From assembly GCA_029964075.1 (NCBI GenBank), contig CM057142.1, forward strand, positions 28,460,392 through 28,524,391: DNA of 64,000 nt, given 5' to 3'. The stretch's first letter is position 1, and each line of letters opens with the position of its first letter. The notes under the pieces were generated by a model, which searched no databases, was not told where the DNA came from, and was given only the letters and a program-made list of their open reading frames with translations. Of the stretch, positions 39,541 through 51,999 are shown piece after piece. The DNA comes from Patiria pectinifera. Taxonomy: Eukaryota > Echinodermata > Asteroidea > Valvatida > Asterinidae. The position numbers and the translations under genes were made by a program.

Positions 39541-40749
39541 AAATCTAAAAATTAATGTTGCCTGACGTTGCGAACTTAGCAAGTTCTTCTTCAGAGGCTA
39601 AAACAGAAATGACAGAGGTACATACATTAACATGGGGGTGCACACAAACATGCAGGGCTGAAAGAAGAAACACAAAAGGAGGATTAGGTGGGAACGGTGT
39701 GCAAAGATGCAGGGGAGGGTAGATGAGAGAACAAAGAAACAAATGGAGATGGCAAACCACAAGGGGTCTGGTATCAGAATCCTTGTATTGTATATGAAAA
39801 CCATTATTCAAGCATTCAAGATATTAATTCGATACATTTCATTCCAAATTAATTCGTATGTATTGTATTACATGCATTGGCTCTACAGAGATTATAAAAC
39901 TTTAGTTCGTTTATTAGGCCAAATAAAAAAATGGTCTGTTTACGGTAACGATCTGAAAAAAAGCCAGGTAGGTAGGTAGGGAAATATTTTTATTTTGTAT
40001 TTTTTTTTATTATTTCAGTTCTGCGGGCTCATTCGTGTTCTTTCGCAAAATATTTGTATAAAAACCATTATTAAGGCATTCAAGATATTAATTCGATACA
40101 TTTCATTCCAAATTAATTCGTACTGTCCCAGGGTTCTCCCATGATTTTTTCAAACCTCGGGGGGAAGTTTTGCTGTGATTCAACAACCTGCAAAGCCATG
40201 GCCATTTCACAACCTGTATTAAAGCTCCTGAACTAAAAAAGTATGGAATAAATTTACAAGTAAGTTTCAAATTAAGAAAATAAGGTGAAGAAAAAAATCA
40301 TTTTGCTTCCGATTACATGCCTTTCAAAATAGCGTCAATAGGTCGGAAAAATTATTTCGCCAATTTTTTTGGGGGGTGCTGATTAATGGAGCATCATAGA
40401 GCAAGCAAAAGTGGGGGTTATATCTCTCGCGGTTGATTATTCAGCAATGATTTAAAGTTAAAAAGTCGTTTTATTTTAACTTCTGGTGACGTCATCAGTT
40501 TGTTAACATGAAGCTGATTATATACCTCAATTATAAAGCAATTATTAGCCTTGGGATAAGACTAGCTGTCAGAGTACTAAGTTTAACTGTGATCCAACCC
40601 AATTGAAGGCATGCGAGCGGTGAATTGAGCCAATTTACCGCATTGATAACTGCAGTTAGAATTCAATTTCATAGGCCTTGAACACGAGTAGCTATACGTT
40701 TGACTTATCTTACCATACCCGTGACCCGATTCAATTGATTGCGACATTT
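39541..40749. other. Spacer between the duplication copies
   Basis: Contains a local direct repeat: the phrase AAAACCATTATT, then GCATTCAAGATATTAATTCG, appears at about 39796-39860 and again at 40068-40130. No gene. Confidence 0.5.
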
Positions 40750-43070
40750 AACGCACGCAGATAATTATGCGGGCATTGAAATGATTTTGTCGTCATGCAC
40801 AAATGTATGTACGCGTGCACTGAAAAATGCAAAAATAATTCAACTTCATCAGCCATGTAAACACACTTATAGCTGTCACATCACTTTCACCCACACAACA
40901 TACGGTCGGAACTTACATGTCGATCATTATTTTGATACAGTCAGTAGCCGTGTCACGCACACAGCCCTGTTTGACCTCAGTTTCTCGTCCCGAGGCCAAG
41001 CACGCATGGCCCAAAAGCGTACGCAAGATTTTACGAGATTTATTCGAGACTACAGAAAAACACAAAAGGTGCCTCAATACATGCACTTTTGGCCAAGATG
41101 ACTAAATAAGTGAAAAGTTGAAATCGTGTGCTTTATTTTGATAACAAAAATAACTGCTTTTGACAAATATAAAGTGTTGTTATGGCCTGTCAAACAAAGT
41201 CATATTTTTTTATCAACAAAATCGAGGGCCGATAGTTTTTAGGTGTACATTCGATTCTTAAAAACAGGCCGAAACAAATGGCAAGGCTTAGTAGATAGAG
41301 GAAAGTATACGCTTCATTTTTGTGTGAAACACGTGTAGGAGACTTCTAATGTTTGGTCCAAATCGATGGTGAAAAATGAAGACTTTTGCGAGATTTCATG
41401 ATTTGCAATCACAATGTACGCGTGTAAACGTACGCCGATGCACATGTACGTTGGCCTGAAAACATTGTGAATAGCACGCGCTATTCGCGCAATGATTGAC
41501 TTATGAATATTAAGCAGGCCATACTCGAGCGCGAGCTCGACCAATCAGTGGGCGTATGGGTCACAAGGTCACACCATTTTTGGGTTCCTCGCTCTATGCT
41601 TTACAATGGCGACGATCTTTTCGCGTTGTGAAAAATGGAAGTGCTGGAAACATTAGGTGTACATCGAATTCTTAAACTATTAACGACATCACGTTCACGA
41701 GATTTTTTGTAGAAGAAGGTTCACTCTTTCGTTTGATTACCTCAACATTTGGGAGACTTTCGTTGTTCTCGAAAAAAAATCCGGAAATTTCATGACCTAA
41801 TTTTTAGTCGATTTGTCCGTGAAATAATATCGTCAAAATGCATCGAAATCCTTTTTTTTGAGAAAAAAAATACCTAGCTAGATGTATTAAGTAGGTTTTT
41901 AACTACATAAAAAAAACTTTGTTTGTTTGGATGGGTTGTGATTTGCCATGAAAACTGCGAATTTTCTGAAGCCCTTTTTACGGCCATCGTTCGCTGGCCT
42001 CGCGTTGCTGTTTAGTTGTGTGGACGAGAAAATAGAGCAGCTACGCGTGACACGGCAACTGACTGGATACCGGTGGCCCAATTAATGGACCGAAGCTGAT
42101 AGCCTATTGTGGTATGTATTTAATTATTTTTGTTTGTCACAAGTAAACCGTTAATCTGTTTAAAGCCAGTTCATAATGAGATTCGTTAGATGTACGCAGA
42201 AATCATAAATTGTAAACCCTCTCCGGGTTATTAGTAATTAAAGTCGGTAAAGTTGCTGGCAATACATCCACAAATGATTAATTGTTTCTTTTTTTAAATG
42301 TCACATAACCAAGTCACAATAATAACACAAAAAAATAGACGTATTTCATTAAACTGATGATTTTCTTTCATAAAATAGTCACCTTTATATATCGTCGGTC
42401 TCACCACGAACCGGCGTATCTAGATTTTTTGCCAAATTGAGTGTTTGTCAAAAATTATTTCATCAAAGTGCTCATTCTCAATAAGTTTTATTCCGATCTG
42501 AGTTCTAATTAACTAAGAGCGCTAATTAGACTGTGCGGCGTATCTCTAACAAATCAAAAATGCTGCTCCACGAAGATACGCCGCTTTACACGCTAATTCT
42601 CATGACGTCACCAAGCAGCGTCGACACAAAAAGTGCTAATTAAGCGTTTCACGAACCGACGTATCTCCGTATCTGGCACACGGCCACTATTACGCGCGTT
42701 GTATGACATACGATAAACATGATAAAAAATCTGTTTCACGAAGTGATGAGTATCTTGGGAACTGAATTTCTCAAAAACTAAGCAACTCAGATGCACACGG
42801 ATTGCATATAATAAAGTTTAATCTATAATTTACTAGCAAAAACAGTTTGAATTATTACACAAGGAGTATATGGAATGAGCCTACAAAATAGTGACCAACT
42901 TTAAAACGGTTTTTCTCAACACACAATAAAATGCGATACGTATGGTACAACCGCCGAGATGTTGTTTTTTCTGTTAAGAATGTACAATGTATTAAGTGGT
43001 GCCCAATAAATAATCTGGGAAACAAATTGAGGTGAAATATGTCTGTAATTAAGTATATATATTTATAAAA
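40750..43070 (+). repeat. Diverged duplication, copy B (interrupted)
   Basis: Same sequence as copy A, split by the insertion at 40938-42065, with a further extra stretch near 42820-42905. Part of its right end overlaps the last codons of the MINPP1-like exon frame. Confidence 0.75.
40938..42065. mobile_element. 1128-bp non-autonomous DNA transposon with GATA duplication
   Basis: Starts CAGTCAGTAGCCGTGTCACG and ends CGTGACACGGCAACTGACTG, an inverted repeat of about 20 bp with one mismatch. GATA stands at both sides (40934-40937 and 42066-42069), and copy A has a single GATA there. No transposase frame. A 4-bp duplication would fit superfamilies such as Sola, Chapaev or Academ; I cannot choose. 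Confidence 0.8.
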
Positions 43071-43475
43071 ATGTATAGCATTACATGCATAGGCTCTATT
43101 TTGGAGTTGTCCCGTCTTGTAGCGCTTGAGCGCACGCATTCTTCAGTGAAGTTGCTAGTCCCAATCCTTGCCTCAAGTCCCACCTGAAATTCCTCCAGGG
43201 TGCAGAGCTGACTCTCGCAAAAACCGAGCTGAACGGGGCTTTCGTTGAGAAGCATCTGCACACGGTATGTCACAGCGGAGTCGGTGGTGCAGCCGTATAA
43301 GACAAATGCCACGTTGGCAGCAAACGGTGACATGTGGGCTGCTTGGAAGGTCCGGTTGATGTTCTCCAGGGAGTTTGATGGTGGGAGCGGCAGGGGGTCA
43401 TCAAACATTTCCAGGAGGGCTACTAGAGGAACGATGGTTTCCGATAGGGCACATGTGACGTTTCCCAGAGGAGAT
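43049..43475 (-). CDS. Multiple inositol polyphosphate phosphatase-like exon (MINPP1 family), C-terminal part
   Basis: After a good acceptor (CATTTCCTTGTGCAG, exon starting 43475) the minus-strand frame reads SPLGNVTCALSETIVPL, then FAANVAFVLYGC, YRVQMLLNESPVQLGFCESQ, and TSNFTEECV. Histidine acid phosphatases of the MINPP type carry, in this order, the HAET-like segment after the acid/base region, an aromatic FVLYxC strand and a Cys-rich end. Here the usual HAE is replaced by CALSE, so the catalytic H-A/D pair may be missing. The frame runs into repeat sequence near 43095 and stops at 43049, so the natural end is uncertain. The N-terminal RHGxR exon was not found. Likely a gene end or fragment. 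Confidence 0.6.
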
Positions 43476-45439
43476 CTGCACAAGGAAATGAAAGCACAAG
43501 GAAGGTTTGTTGAGGATTGTTCACATGGGGTGTTTTTCTCCAACCCTAACTGAATGGGCTGGAAGTGAACAATTTCGATACCAGTTGTCTGATGTTCATC
43601 AAAGACTGTTCCTCAAATTCAAAAGCACACCCTCTTTTCTCTCAGCCCTAATACATCTAGACATGCTATGAATTCTATCATGTGGCTATCAATCTATTGT
43701 TCAGATAATCACTCATGCAGTGGCTTAAATCTGTGCTGGCGAGTGGGGGGAGGGGGGTTGACCACAATCCTAAAATTGCCTGGGCGTAGATATTCGAAAA
43801 GCGTGGGAGCGTGGTCACCACATTATACTAGGGACGCTCTTCAGGATAAAGGTGTATATCAATGTATGCGCTTACGGGTTTAAAGCTTTTGTACTGTGTT
43901 TCTCCACTTTCAAGTGCTATTGAATACATCTTAGTTGTTGGGACGTTCGGAAAAAACCTCATAATACGCATTTTTTTTTCATTACAAGAAATTCGGGGGG
44001 TGATTTAATAGCCCACCCTCCCCCCGGTCAAAAAGTGGGGGACATATCCCCACCCGACGGATTTATGCCCCAGCACTCTTGGGGCAGAAGCTTTGCACAA
44101 TAGCTGGCAGTGTTTTTGAAATCAAATAAAGGAAACCTGTACAGTGTAAAGTGATCATGTGTCCATTTTCTTCTATAGGCCTGACCAATCCAGTGCCCAT
44201 CACATGTATATCATATTCCATTCACCATGTGATTGTTCCATTTGGAAACTTATCTTGTTTACACACCAATCGACACAATTAAATATTCGGCTTATGATAA
44301 CAGTAATTGACATGTTTTTTTCCTGCCCAAACACTCGTTTTATTGTAAATGAAATGGTATTTGTTCCGGTTGGTCATTTTTTGTTTGCTAAGGTGGTGCC
44401 AAATTTATATTTGTTTTGCTCTTCTTATGTTGAACTTGTTGACTGCCTTACCCTTGTTTACCTTAACGCAGGAAGAGACATAAGCAATTCACTTTCGCAG
44501 AGCACCACTTTCAGTTCAAAACATACGGCAACAATGTTATGACCCAAATCCAAGCCTTTTGGCATTAATGTGACGAAATATAGGCGGGGCTTTGAGGGAA
44601 TGGGTGAACAAAAATGGGGACAAATACCCCTTGTTCAGTTAAAAGAAAGTAAGTGTGAACTTACTGCGTAGGACCATTTACTCTATCTTGTAGATATTTG
44701 AGATCATCTTTGGCAATTGTACATCTGATTCAGTAATGTGCCAGTAATTACTGAAGTCCGAGTGGTATTCTGGGGTGTACATTTCGTGAATTTGAATCAG
44801 CTTTACAAAGTGTCTATGGCAATATTTTGAATTCCGGTTACTTAGTCGTTGGACCGGTGCTACCGGAAGAGGAAATTGAACTAGTTATATAAATTTGGCA
44901 AGTAATCAGTGAGGAATGTCAAACATGAAAATTGGTATGATGTCGCCATTACTTCAAAGAACGCCTTCTAGCGGTGCGTCAAAGATAGATGAAACGTGAA
45001 TTCTGCGGTTTGTCCTTTTTTTTTTAATAAAATGAAGCACACGAACCAAAGACGTATTTTCTCAGTTGTTTTTATTTTTTCTGGTCCTTTTTGGGTGTTA
45101 TTTCTGTCTTTCTTCTTTCTTTAAGATCTTTAATCACGGTAACCCGTTCACATTATGGTCTCCCACGGGGCGCTGGGCATAAAATTACAAATATGTCTTG
45201 ATGACATTTTATATATGTTATATCTTTTCAAGGATATGACTTTTCTCAATTTTGTTGCAACATAATTGAAATGTATTACATTGCAAGGTTTATAGAGTAT
45301 AAGTAAATTTATGCGTTGTCTAAACATATTTGACAATAAACAATACATGTTCATAAACTTTGGTTACAAATCAGCATGACAAGGGAAACTGAAGAAACAC
45401 AACGTACATAATTGTATCAAAATAACTATGGCGTTTATG
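43476..45439. other. Upstream of the MINPP1-like exon, no further exon found
   Basis: Contains G/C tracts near 43746 and 44020. No RHGxR-type exon or other domain was recognised on either strand. Confidence 0.35.
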
Positions 45440-45770
45440 TTTTTTTCTTAAGTAAACCGTTAATCTGTTTCGCAATATTTGGGGTTTTTTTTCAGTTTAT
45501 TAATATCCACAATATTTTAATAGCCCGTTCATAATGAGATTCTAATGATAAAAATTATTTGTTTGATGTACGCAGTAATCCTACATTGTAAACCCTCTCC
45601 ACAAAACTAGTTATTTTCAAGTAATTAAAGTTGGTAAAGTTGCTGGTAATACATCCACAGATTATTCATTGCTTCTTTGATGAAATAACCAAGTCACATA
45701 AATAACACAATCAATAGAAGTATTTCATTAAACTGATGATTTTCTTACATAAAATGTAACCTTTATATAC
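45440..45770 (+). repeat. Third, partial copy of the 38.4-kb duplication
   Basis: AGTAAACCGTTAATCTGTTT, TTCATAATGAGATTC, TTGTAAACCCTCTCC and TTTCATTAAACTGATGATTT match copies A and B in order. An extra stretch of about 60 bp lies near 45475-45535. Confidence 0.65.
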
Positions 45771-46189
45771 AGGGTCAGTCAAAAAAAGCGGAACCCAAAT
45801 CCCCACAAAATATATTTCATATTACAAAAAAAAAATGTAGCACCAACAATAACAATGACTGGAAAGCTAATTACATCAAATAATTCTAAGTAGTTTATGA
45901 AATGGGCTATTCGGTCATTATTATTTTCGGTGCTTTTTACTTTGTTAAAATAAGAAATATATTTTTTGTGAGGTTTGGGTTCTAAACCTTTGTGAGGTTT
46001 GGGTTCGAAATATTGAAATTATTCATGGTGAAACCGTGACTTTATCATGGCGAAAAAAGCTGAATATATAAAACTATACCACGACAAGGTCTAGTATGTA
46101 GTGTATAGTAGGTTAGGCCTATCTTAGCATTTAAACATTCTACATAAAGTAATGTGAAATAAGTTAAAGTCTAAACAGACTAAGGCTTA
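45771..46189. other. Mariner-like end and AT-rich DNA
   Basis: TACAGGGTCAGTCAAAAAAA at 45770 resembles the terminal sequence of mariner elements (TA target, CAGGG start). The partner end was not identified, and no transposase frame is present. Confidence 0.4.
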
Positions 46190-46345
46190 CCTAGGGTTAG
46201 GCAAACCCAGGGTTAGACAAATTAGGGTTGGGCAAACCAAACCTAGGGTTAGACAAACCTAGGGTTAGACAAACCTAGGGTTAGGCAAACCTACCAAGGG
46301 TTAGACAAACCTAGGGTTAGGCAAACCTGCCTAGGGTTAGGGTAA
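46190..46345 (+). repeat. Minisatellite with telomere-like words
   Basis: About nine units of CCTAGGGTTAGACAAA and variants (GGCAAA), 16-19 bp each. Each unit contains GGGTTAG. Confidence 0.85.
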
Positions 46346-47164
46346 AGGGTATAATTGTACAGGGCCATAGCCCGTTGGGGTGTCAGAACTGATAGGGATG
46401 TCTTGGGGTAGCCTGTCCATACTATACACCTTGCACTTCACTCCTTTTTAAAATTCTGTCCTTTCGTCCCAGATTGCATCCATTTTGTTTAATGACAAGT
46501 GCGAAGTATTCTATGGTTTTAGATGTCTGCATATAACAATAGAACCGTGTGAGAGGTCAACTGAGTGCTTACTATTCTGCGATTGGTTAAAAGTTTTCTC
46601 GATATCGAGGTCATCAACTCTTTGCAGTGTACTGTCATTAAAATACCAGACCTAAATCAGAAATAAACAGAAATTTGTGCAAATTCTAATCTTCGATTGG
46701 CGAGGCAGACAAAACACAATAATACTAGTCTGATTTAAAACGTTTTGTAACTAGCTTGCAACAAGAGAACCATGATCCTGCACGTATCTCAAGTCACATC
46801 GTTGGAAATCAAACGTAAACAAATGCCAGCGATTGACGCCAATTCGCAAAATCTGAAATATGATCGTATATTTCTCTGTGACGTATATTTTTCTGTGATG
46901 TATATGTTGTCATAACTGACATAATAAATCAAACGTGCCGATTTCCCGTCGCATGCTGTCACCAATGTTGAATGGCCACGGGCGCCGCCATCTTGTTTCT
47001 TAGGAGCACTCCTACGGTGTCAAAGGTTAATAATCGTTTTACGCGGTCCCGGATGGAGGCTGCCGGACCGAATGAAATGCGGACTGATAGCTGCCTGAAA
47101 TGCAAAATAGCTGTATGAAATGCGAAATGTAGAATAGCATGAAGTGTAAAAGGGGCGAAATTGG
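46346..47164. other. Non-coding, no supported gene
   Basis: No repeats or exons recognised. AT-rich with ordinary composition. Confidence 0.35.
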
Positions 47165-48205
47165 AGTGATGGAATGGAGTGATGGAATCGCCGAATGGAA
47201 TGATGGAATTGCCGAATGAAATGATAAAATCACCGAATGGAGTGGTGAAATCGCCGAATGGAATGATGAAATCGCCGAATGATATGATGAAATCACCGAA
47301 TGGAATGATGAAATTGCCGAATGGAATGATGAAATCGCCGAATGGGATGATTGAATGTTTGAATGGAATGATGAAATCGCCGAATGGAATGATGAAATCG
47401 CCGAATGGAATGATGAAATCGCCGAATGGAATGATGGAATTGCCGAATGAAATGATGAAATCACCGAATGGAATGATGAAATTGCCGAATGGAATGATGA
47501 AATCGCCGAATGATATGATGAAAATACCGAATGGAATGATGGAATTACCGAATGGAATGATGAAATCTCCGAATAGAATGATTGAATCGCCGAATGGGAT
47601 GATTGAATGGCCGAATGGAATGATGAAATCGCCTAATGCAATAATGAAATCGCCGAAAGGAATGATGAAATCGACGAATGGAATGATGGAATTGTCGAAT
47701 GAAATGATTGAATCGCCGAATGGGATGATTGAATGTCCGAATGGAATGATGAAATTGCCGAATGGAATGATGAAAAAAATACGAATGGAATGATGGAATT
47801 ACCGAATGGAATGATGGAATTGTCGAATGAAATGATTGAATCGCCGAATGGGATGATTGAATGTCCGAATGGAATGATGAAATTGCCGAATGGAATGATG
47901 AAATCGCCGAATGATATGATGAAAATACCAACTGGAATGATGGAATTACCGAATGGAATGATGAAATCTCCGAATAGAATTATTGGATCGCCGAATGGGA
48001 TGATTGAATGGCCGAATGGAATGATGAAATCGCCTAATGGAATAATGAAATCGCCGAACGGAATAATGAAATCGCCGAATGGAATGATGAAATCGCCAAA
48101 TGGAAGGATGGAATCGCCAAATGGAATGATGAAATCGCCAAATGGAAGGATGGAATCGCCAAATGGAATGAGGGAATCGCCGAATGGAATGATGAAATCG
48201 AACTA
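47165..48205. repeat. 21-bp minisatellite (GAATGGAATGATGAAATCGCC)
   Basis: Roughly 49 units. Variants recur as larger blocks: the segment at 47508-47637 returns at 47908-48041, so there is a higher-order period near 400 bp. Because the unit length is divisible by 3 and lacks stops, long frames exist on both strands (MMKSPNG on plus, HSAISSF on minus). These are very probably not genes. Confidence 0.9.
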
Positions 48206-50787
48206 TAGAAGGCGGCTTTGGCGTTCCATATATTTTCGTGAAGGCGTGGACGAATGATCGCGAAAACCCGTACTGCACGTTGTGAATAACAACACCAGAT
48301 ACATGATATAAATCCATAGCCAATTGCGGTATTGAATAAGGAAGATACAGGAAGAACGTTTCCTATCCAGGGCTTACCTGGAATTCAAATAAGCACTGGG
48401 GACGAGGTTGGGGAAAGGTGAATTCAAATCCAAAGCATGGAAACTCTGTTTATGTTTAACACAATTAGTAACTGATGAAAAGTTCATGACGAGGGCTGTG
48501 AATAACATAATTCTAATTTTGAACTTTTCGGTTTTATTATTTGCTTGCAATTTTATGGGCAGAGATTGTCCATCCATTTGCAACTTCTGCTGTCATGTTA
48601 AATTTCAAATTTAATATTTCACAGTACTTCTCGGTGACAACAGATGCGAGCTGTTTATATCCATAAGGCCTCTTTTTCATTAAAATTGCCAAATAAAACA
48701 ATACAATTGAACTCTATGAACAATGAACACTAGTGAAATCGAGACGGATCGTCGCTTCGTTGACGTCTTCAGTTTCGGTGGACTATAACAACAGATCAGT
48801 AAACTTGCAGCTGCGGTTTTATTTTTTAATTTCATATCAATGTAAGTAAATATGTCATATAAGCTCTGTAGTGTGGATGAGATCTAACCTGTTGACAGAG
48901 AAAAAAAAAACAATCAAAAATAACAACATCTAACATCAGTAACAAAACTAGAAACTTGATATGTCCCTCTATCAGCTTATTCAAGTACATGCATTTTGGA
49001 TATAAGGTCATATGTAAATGTATGTATTTGGAGCCTTTATGCGTTTTGTTGACCATCTTTACTGAATGGTCGAAGTAAAAAAAAAAGAGAGAACGTTGTG
49101 TTTTCATTGTCCTAATGATTCTTTTTATACCTCGTCTTGATATGTACATGTCTATTTATGATGTATCGTCGTCATGAATGTGTATTTTCCTTATGTTGAT
49201 ACCAAAATCTAAGCATGGATATCGCACTTTATACTGCCAACGTTTACTATTCACATTGTACATGTGGTTGTGTTTATGTGCTTCTTGTGCATTTGGAGTT
49301 CCCCGTTCACACTCAATGTGAACGTGACCTGTTTGCAGGTGTATATTAAGTAGCATGTCCTTAGTCTGATGGAGTTTTAAAAAATATAGCATTTGTGAAG
49401 CATTACTATGAAGAAAACACTTTTTAATTCAATAAAACAAAACTAAACAGGCAAGTAAAACACAATGCGATCAGAAACAATGCGTCGTTGGTCATTCGCA
49501 TTTCTTTGGGCAAAATTATGAGACGGAGGCCATTATCTTGATTGAAGCATTTGCCGTTATAGGTAGATGAAGTTAATTAAACATTGTTTTTTTTTCTTGC
49601 TTAAAAGTACATACATGCACCCTATTTTGAAACCACCATCAGTGTTAGTTTTCATCCAAACGATACCATTTGAGGCTAAGTAATCACATTGAGTTGAGGA
49701 AGGAAGTATGACAGCCGGTGGACATGTAAAGCCACTAATTGGGCTCCAAGAAACCAAACCAGGGAAAGCGGGAGGCAAAACAGAAGAACGAGGGATGAAC
49801 TAACAACACATAGTGGCATTGCATGGCAACAGATCAGACAGCTCAAGATAGAGTGAGATTGAAAATTGGTGAAGGGGCATTCCTCCTGCAGTGGAGCGAA
49901 ATAGGCTAGGCAGACATAATCACATGGTGTTTGACGCCAATCAGCAGGTACTTTTCCTGGTAATTGCCAAATTCGTCGCCGACAACACAACTGACACGGC
50001 GCGCACGGTGAGTGCCTAGCATGCGCGCGTATTTTACAGAACAGCGTTATTTTTTGGTTTCAATATATTTTTCACCATCATGAACTAACACCCTGCACAG
50101 TCTAGTGATGTACTCCGTACATTTTATTTTTTTTCACGAACTGACACTGATCTTAATTTCCCCAGTGAACAGAAAAAAAATCAAATGTTTGTGTTAAACC
50201 TCTCAAAACGTTTCTCTCCGAATTGTATTGCAACATGATTGTGCGTCAATGTGTGAATAAGAAAATTATTCTATTTTGCATCTGTGTCTTGTTTGCGCGC
50301 ACACACCCGGGTGTCAAAGACTTTAATCAAATGTTTGTAAACGGATGGATAAAATTTGTGTCAAACCTCTCAAAGCATTTTTCTTTGAATTGTATTGCCG
50401 CAACATGCGTGTGTGTCAATTTGTGAAAACAAATATCATTCTATTTTGCATCAGTGTCTGATTTGCGCGTGCGCACTATGGTGTCAGTTCGTGAACTCGA
50501 AATAGTTGATTACGCGGTTTTTGACGAACTGACATCCACTAGCGCATGAGTGTCATACGTACCTTTAAACTTTATTTCCATCCTAATGATATTAATGACG
50601 CTCCTAGCGTTCCGCTACTACCCTTGCTGTAGCTCGGCTGCTAATGAAGGAATTTCTTTCTACCAGGTACCCCTTCCTGCCAGGTACCCATACGACCAAA
50701 TACAGCAATTGTTAGTTATGCGCCATAGTCATGCGCATTTTTGTTTCCTTTTTAGGTAAATATTATGGGATGGAGGCCTGTGTCGGG
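48206..50787. other. Intergenic DNA before the TATA-box gene
   Basis: No supported gene. Near 50190-50420 a local diverged direct repeat occurs (TTGTATTGC..CAACATG..GTGTGTCAATTTGTGAA type, twice about 190 bp apart). Confidence 0.35.
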
Positions 50788-50797
50788 GTATAAAATC
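50788..50797 (+). promoter_or_regulatory. TATA box of the signal-peptide gene
   Basis: GTATAAAATC lies about 120 bp upstream of the ATG at 50911, leaving space for a 5' UTR of roughly 90 bp. Confidence 0.55.
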
Positions 50798-50910
50798 ATA
50801 ACACATTCTGCCGCTCCCTTACTCTTGTGTGTGGTCTCGATAGCGATCGATAGGCTGTAGTTTGCTTGATAGAAAGTTTTCCCTTCCGAGTTTGTGAAAT
50901 CAAGAGGAGA

Positions 50911-50985
50911 ATGTTTCGCTGGTTATCTGCTGCTGTCTTGGTGCTGGGAATCGTGGGGTGCCAGATCGCCGACGCCATGAACGAG
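50911..50985 (+). CDS. First coding exon of a secreted protein (signal peptide)
   Basis: The 25 codons begin MFRWLSAAVLVLGIVGCQ and continue IADAMNE: a basic N-region, a hydrophobic core and a small-residue cleavage area. It ends at a perfect donor, GAG/GTGAGA, phase 0. A TATA box stands upstream. The downstream exon at 52873 is also phase 0 at its start and could join in frame, but the 500-N gap lies between, so exons may be missing. Confidence 0.65.
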
Positions 50986-51189
50986 GTGAGATGGTTTTCT
51001 TCTCTCAACTCAAAAACAAAAGATTTAAACAAAAAGCAACGGTGACCATGAAGTTTATTTCGTGTAGTGTAAAGACAAAGATCTTACGCCACATAACCAG
51101 ATTATTTTGATGACCACAACCTTTTGTAAGGCCGGGGGTTTCACAATCTGACAACTCGCAAGTCTCATTAGCCAAGGAATACTGGCATT
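50986..51189 (+). other. Start of intron 1 of the signal-peptide gene
   Basis: Begins GTGAGATGG; no other feature seen. Confidence 0.4.
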
Positions 51190-51333
51190 GGGGACGTATC
51201 ATAAGTCCGACGCCTCATAGGTCCGAAGCCTCATAAGTCCAAAATGTTGGACTTATGAGGCATCGGCCTTATGAGGCATAAATTTATTTATTCCGCCTCA
51301 TAGGTCCGACGTCTCATAAGTCCGACGCCTCAT
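51190..51333. repeat. Palindromic TCATAAGTCCGACGCC repeat at the assembly gap
   Basis: Six or seven occurrences of CTCATA(A/G)GTCCGA(C/A)G, some inverted around TTGGACTTATGAGGC at about 51243. The array runs directly into the N gap, suggesting it was not resolved in assembly. Confidence 0.75.
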
Positions 51334-51833
51334 NNNNNNNNNNNNNNNNNNNNNNNNNNNNNNNNNNNNNNNNNNNNNNNNNNNNNNNNNNNNNNNNNNN
51401 NNNNNNNNNNNNNNNNNNNNNNNNNNNNNNNNNNNNNNNNNNNNNNNNNNNNNNNNNNNNNNNNNNNNNNNNNNNNNNNNNNNNNNNNNNNNNNNNNNNN
51501 NNNNNNNNNNNNNNNNNNNNNNNNNNNNNNNNNNNNNNNNNNNNNNNNNNNNNNNNNNNNNNNNNNNNNNNNNNNNNNNNNNNNNNNNNNNNNNNNNNNN
51601 NNNNNNNNNNNNNNNNNNNNNNNNNNNNNNNNNNNNNNNNNNNNNNNNNNNNNNNNNNNNNNNNNNNNNNNNNNNNNNNNNNNNNNNNNNNNNNNNNNNN
51701 NNNNNNNNNNNNNNNNNNNNNNNNNNNNNNNNNNNNNNNNNNNNNNNNNNNNNNNNNNNNNNNNNNNNNNNNNNNNNNNNNNNNNNNNNNNNNNNNNNNN
51801 NNNNNNNNNNNNNNNNNNNNNNNNNNNNNNNNN
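51334..51833. other. Assembly gap (500 N)
   Basis: Exactly 500 N, the usual placeholder of unknown true length. Confidence 0.99.
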
Positions 51834-51999
51834 CTCTCGTGTATGAAGACCCACTGTAAATGTTCCGTTATATACCCGATTGAAAACTGATAACCTCCTG
51901 TCAGGACTGTTCAAGATCATATTGTAAATGTTTACAATAATAATGATATGGTAATTATGTGAAATCGGAATTTTATCAATATGTATTGATAAAAAGTTA

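Noticed and set aside
47179-48257. Long open frames of MMKSPNG and HSAISSF repeats on both strands
   Set aside because: They follow from a 21-bp minisatellite without stops; no unique domain, no promoter or splice context.
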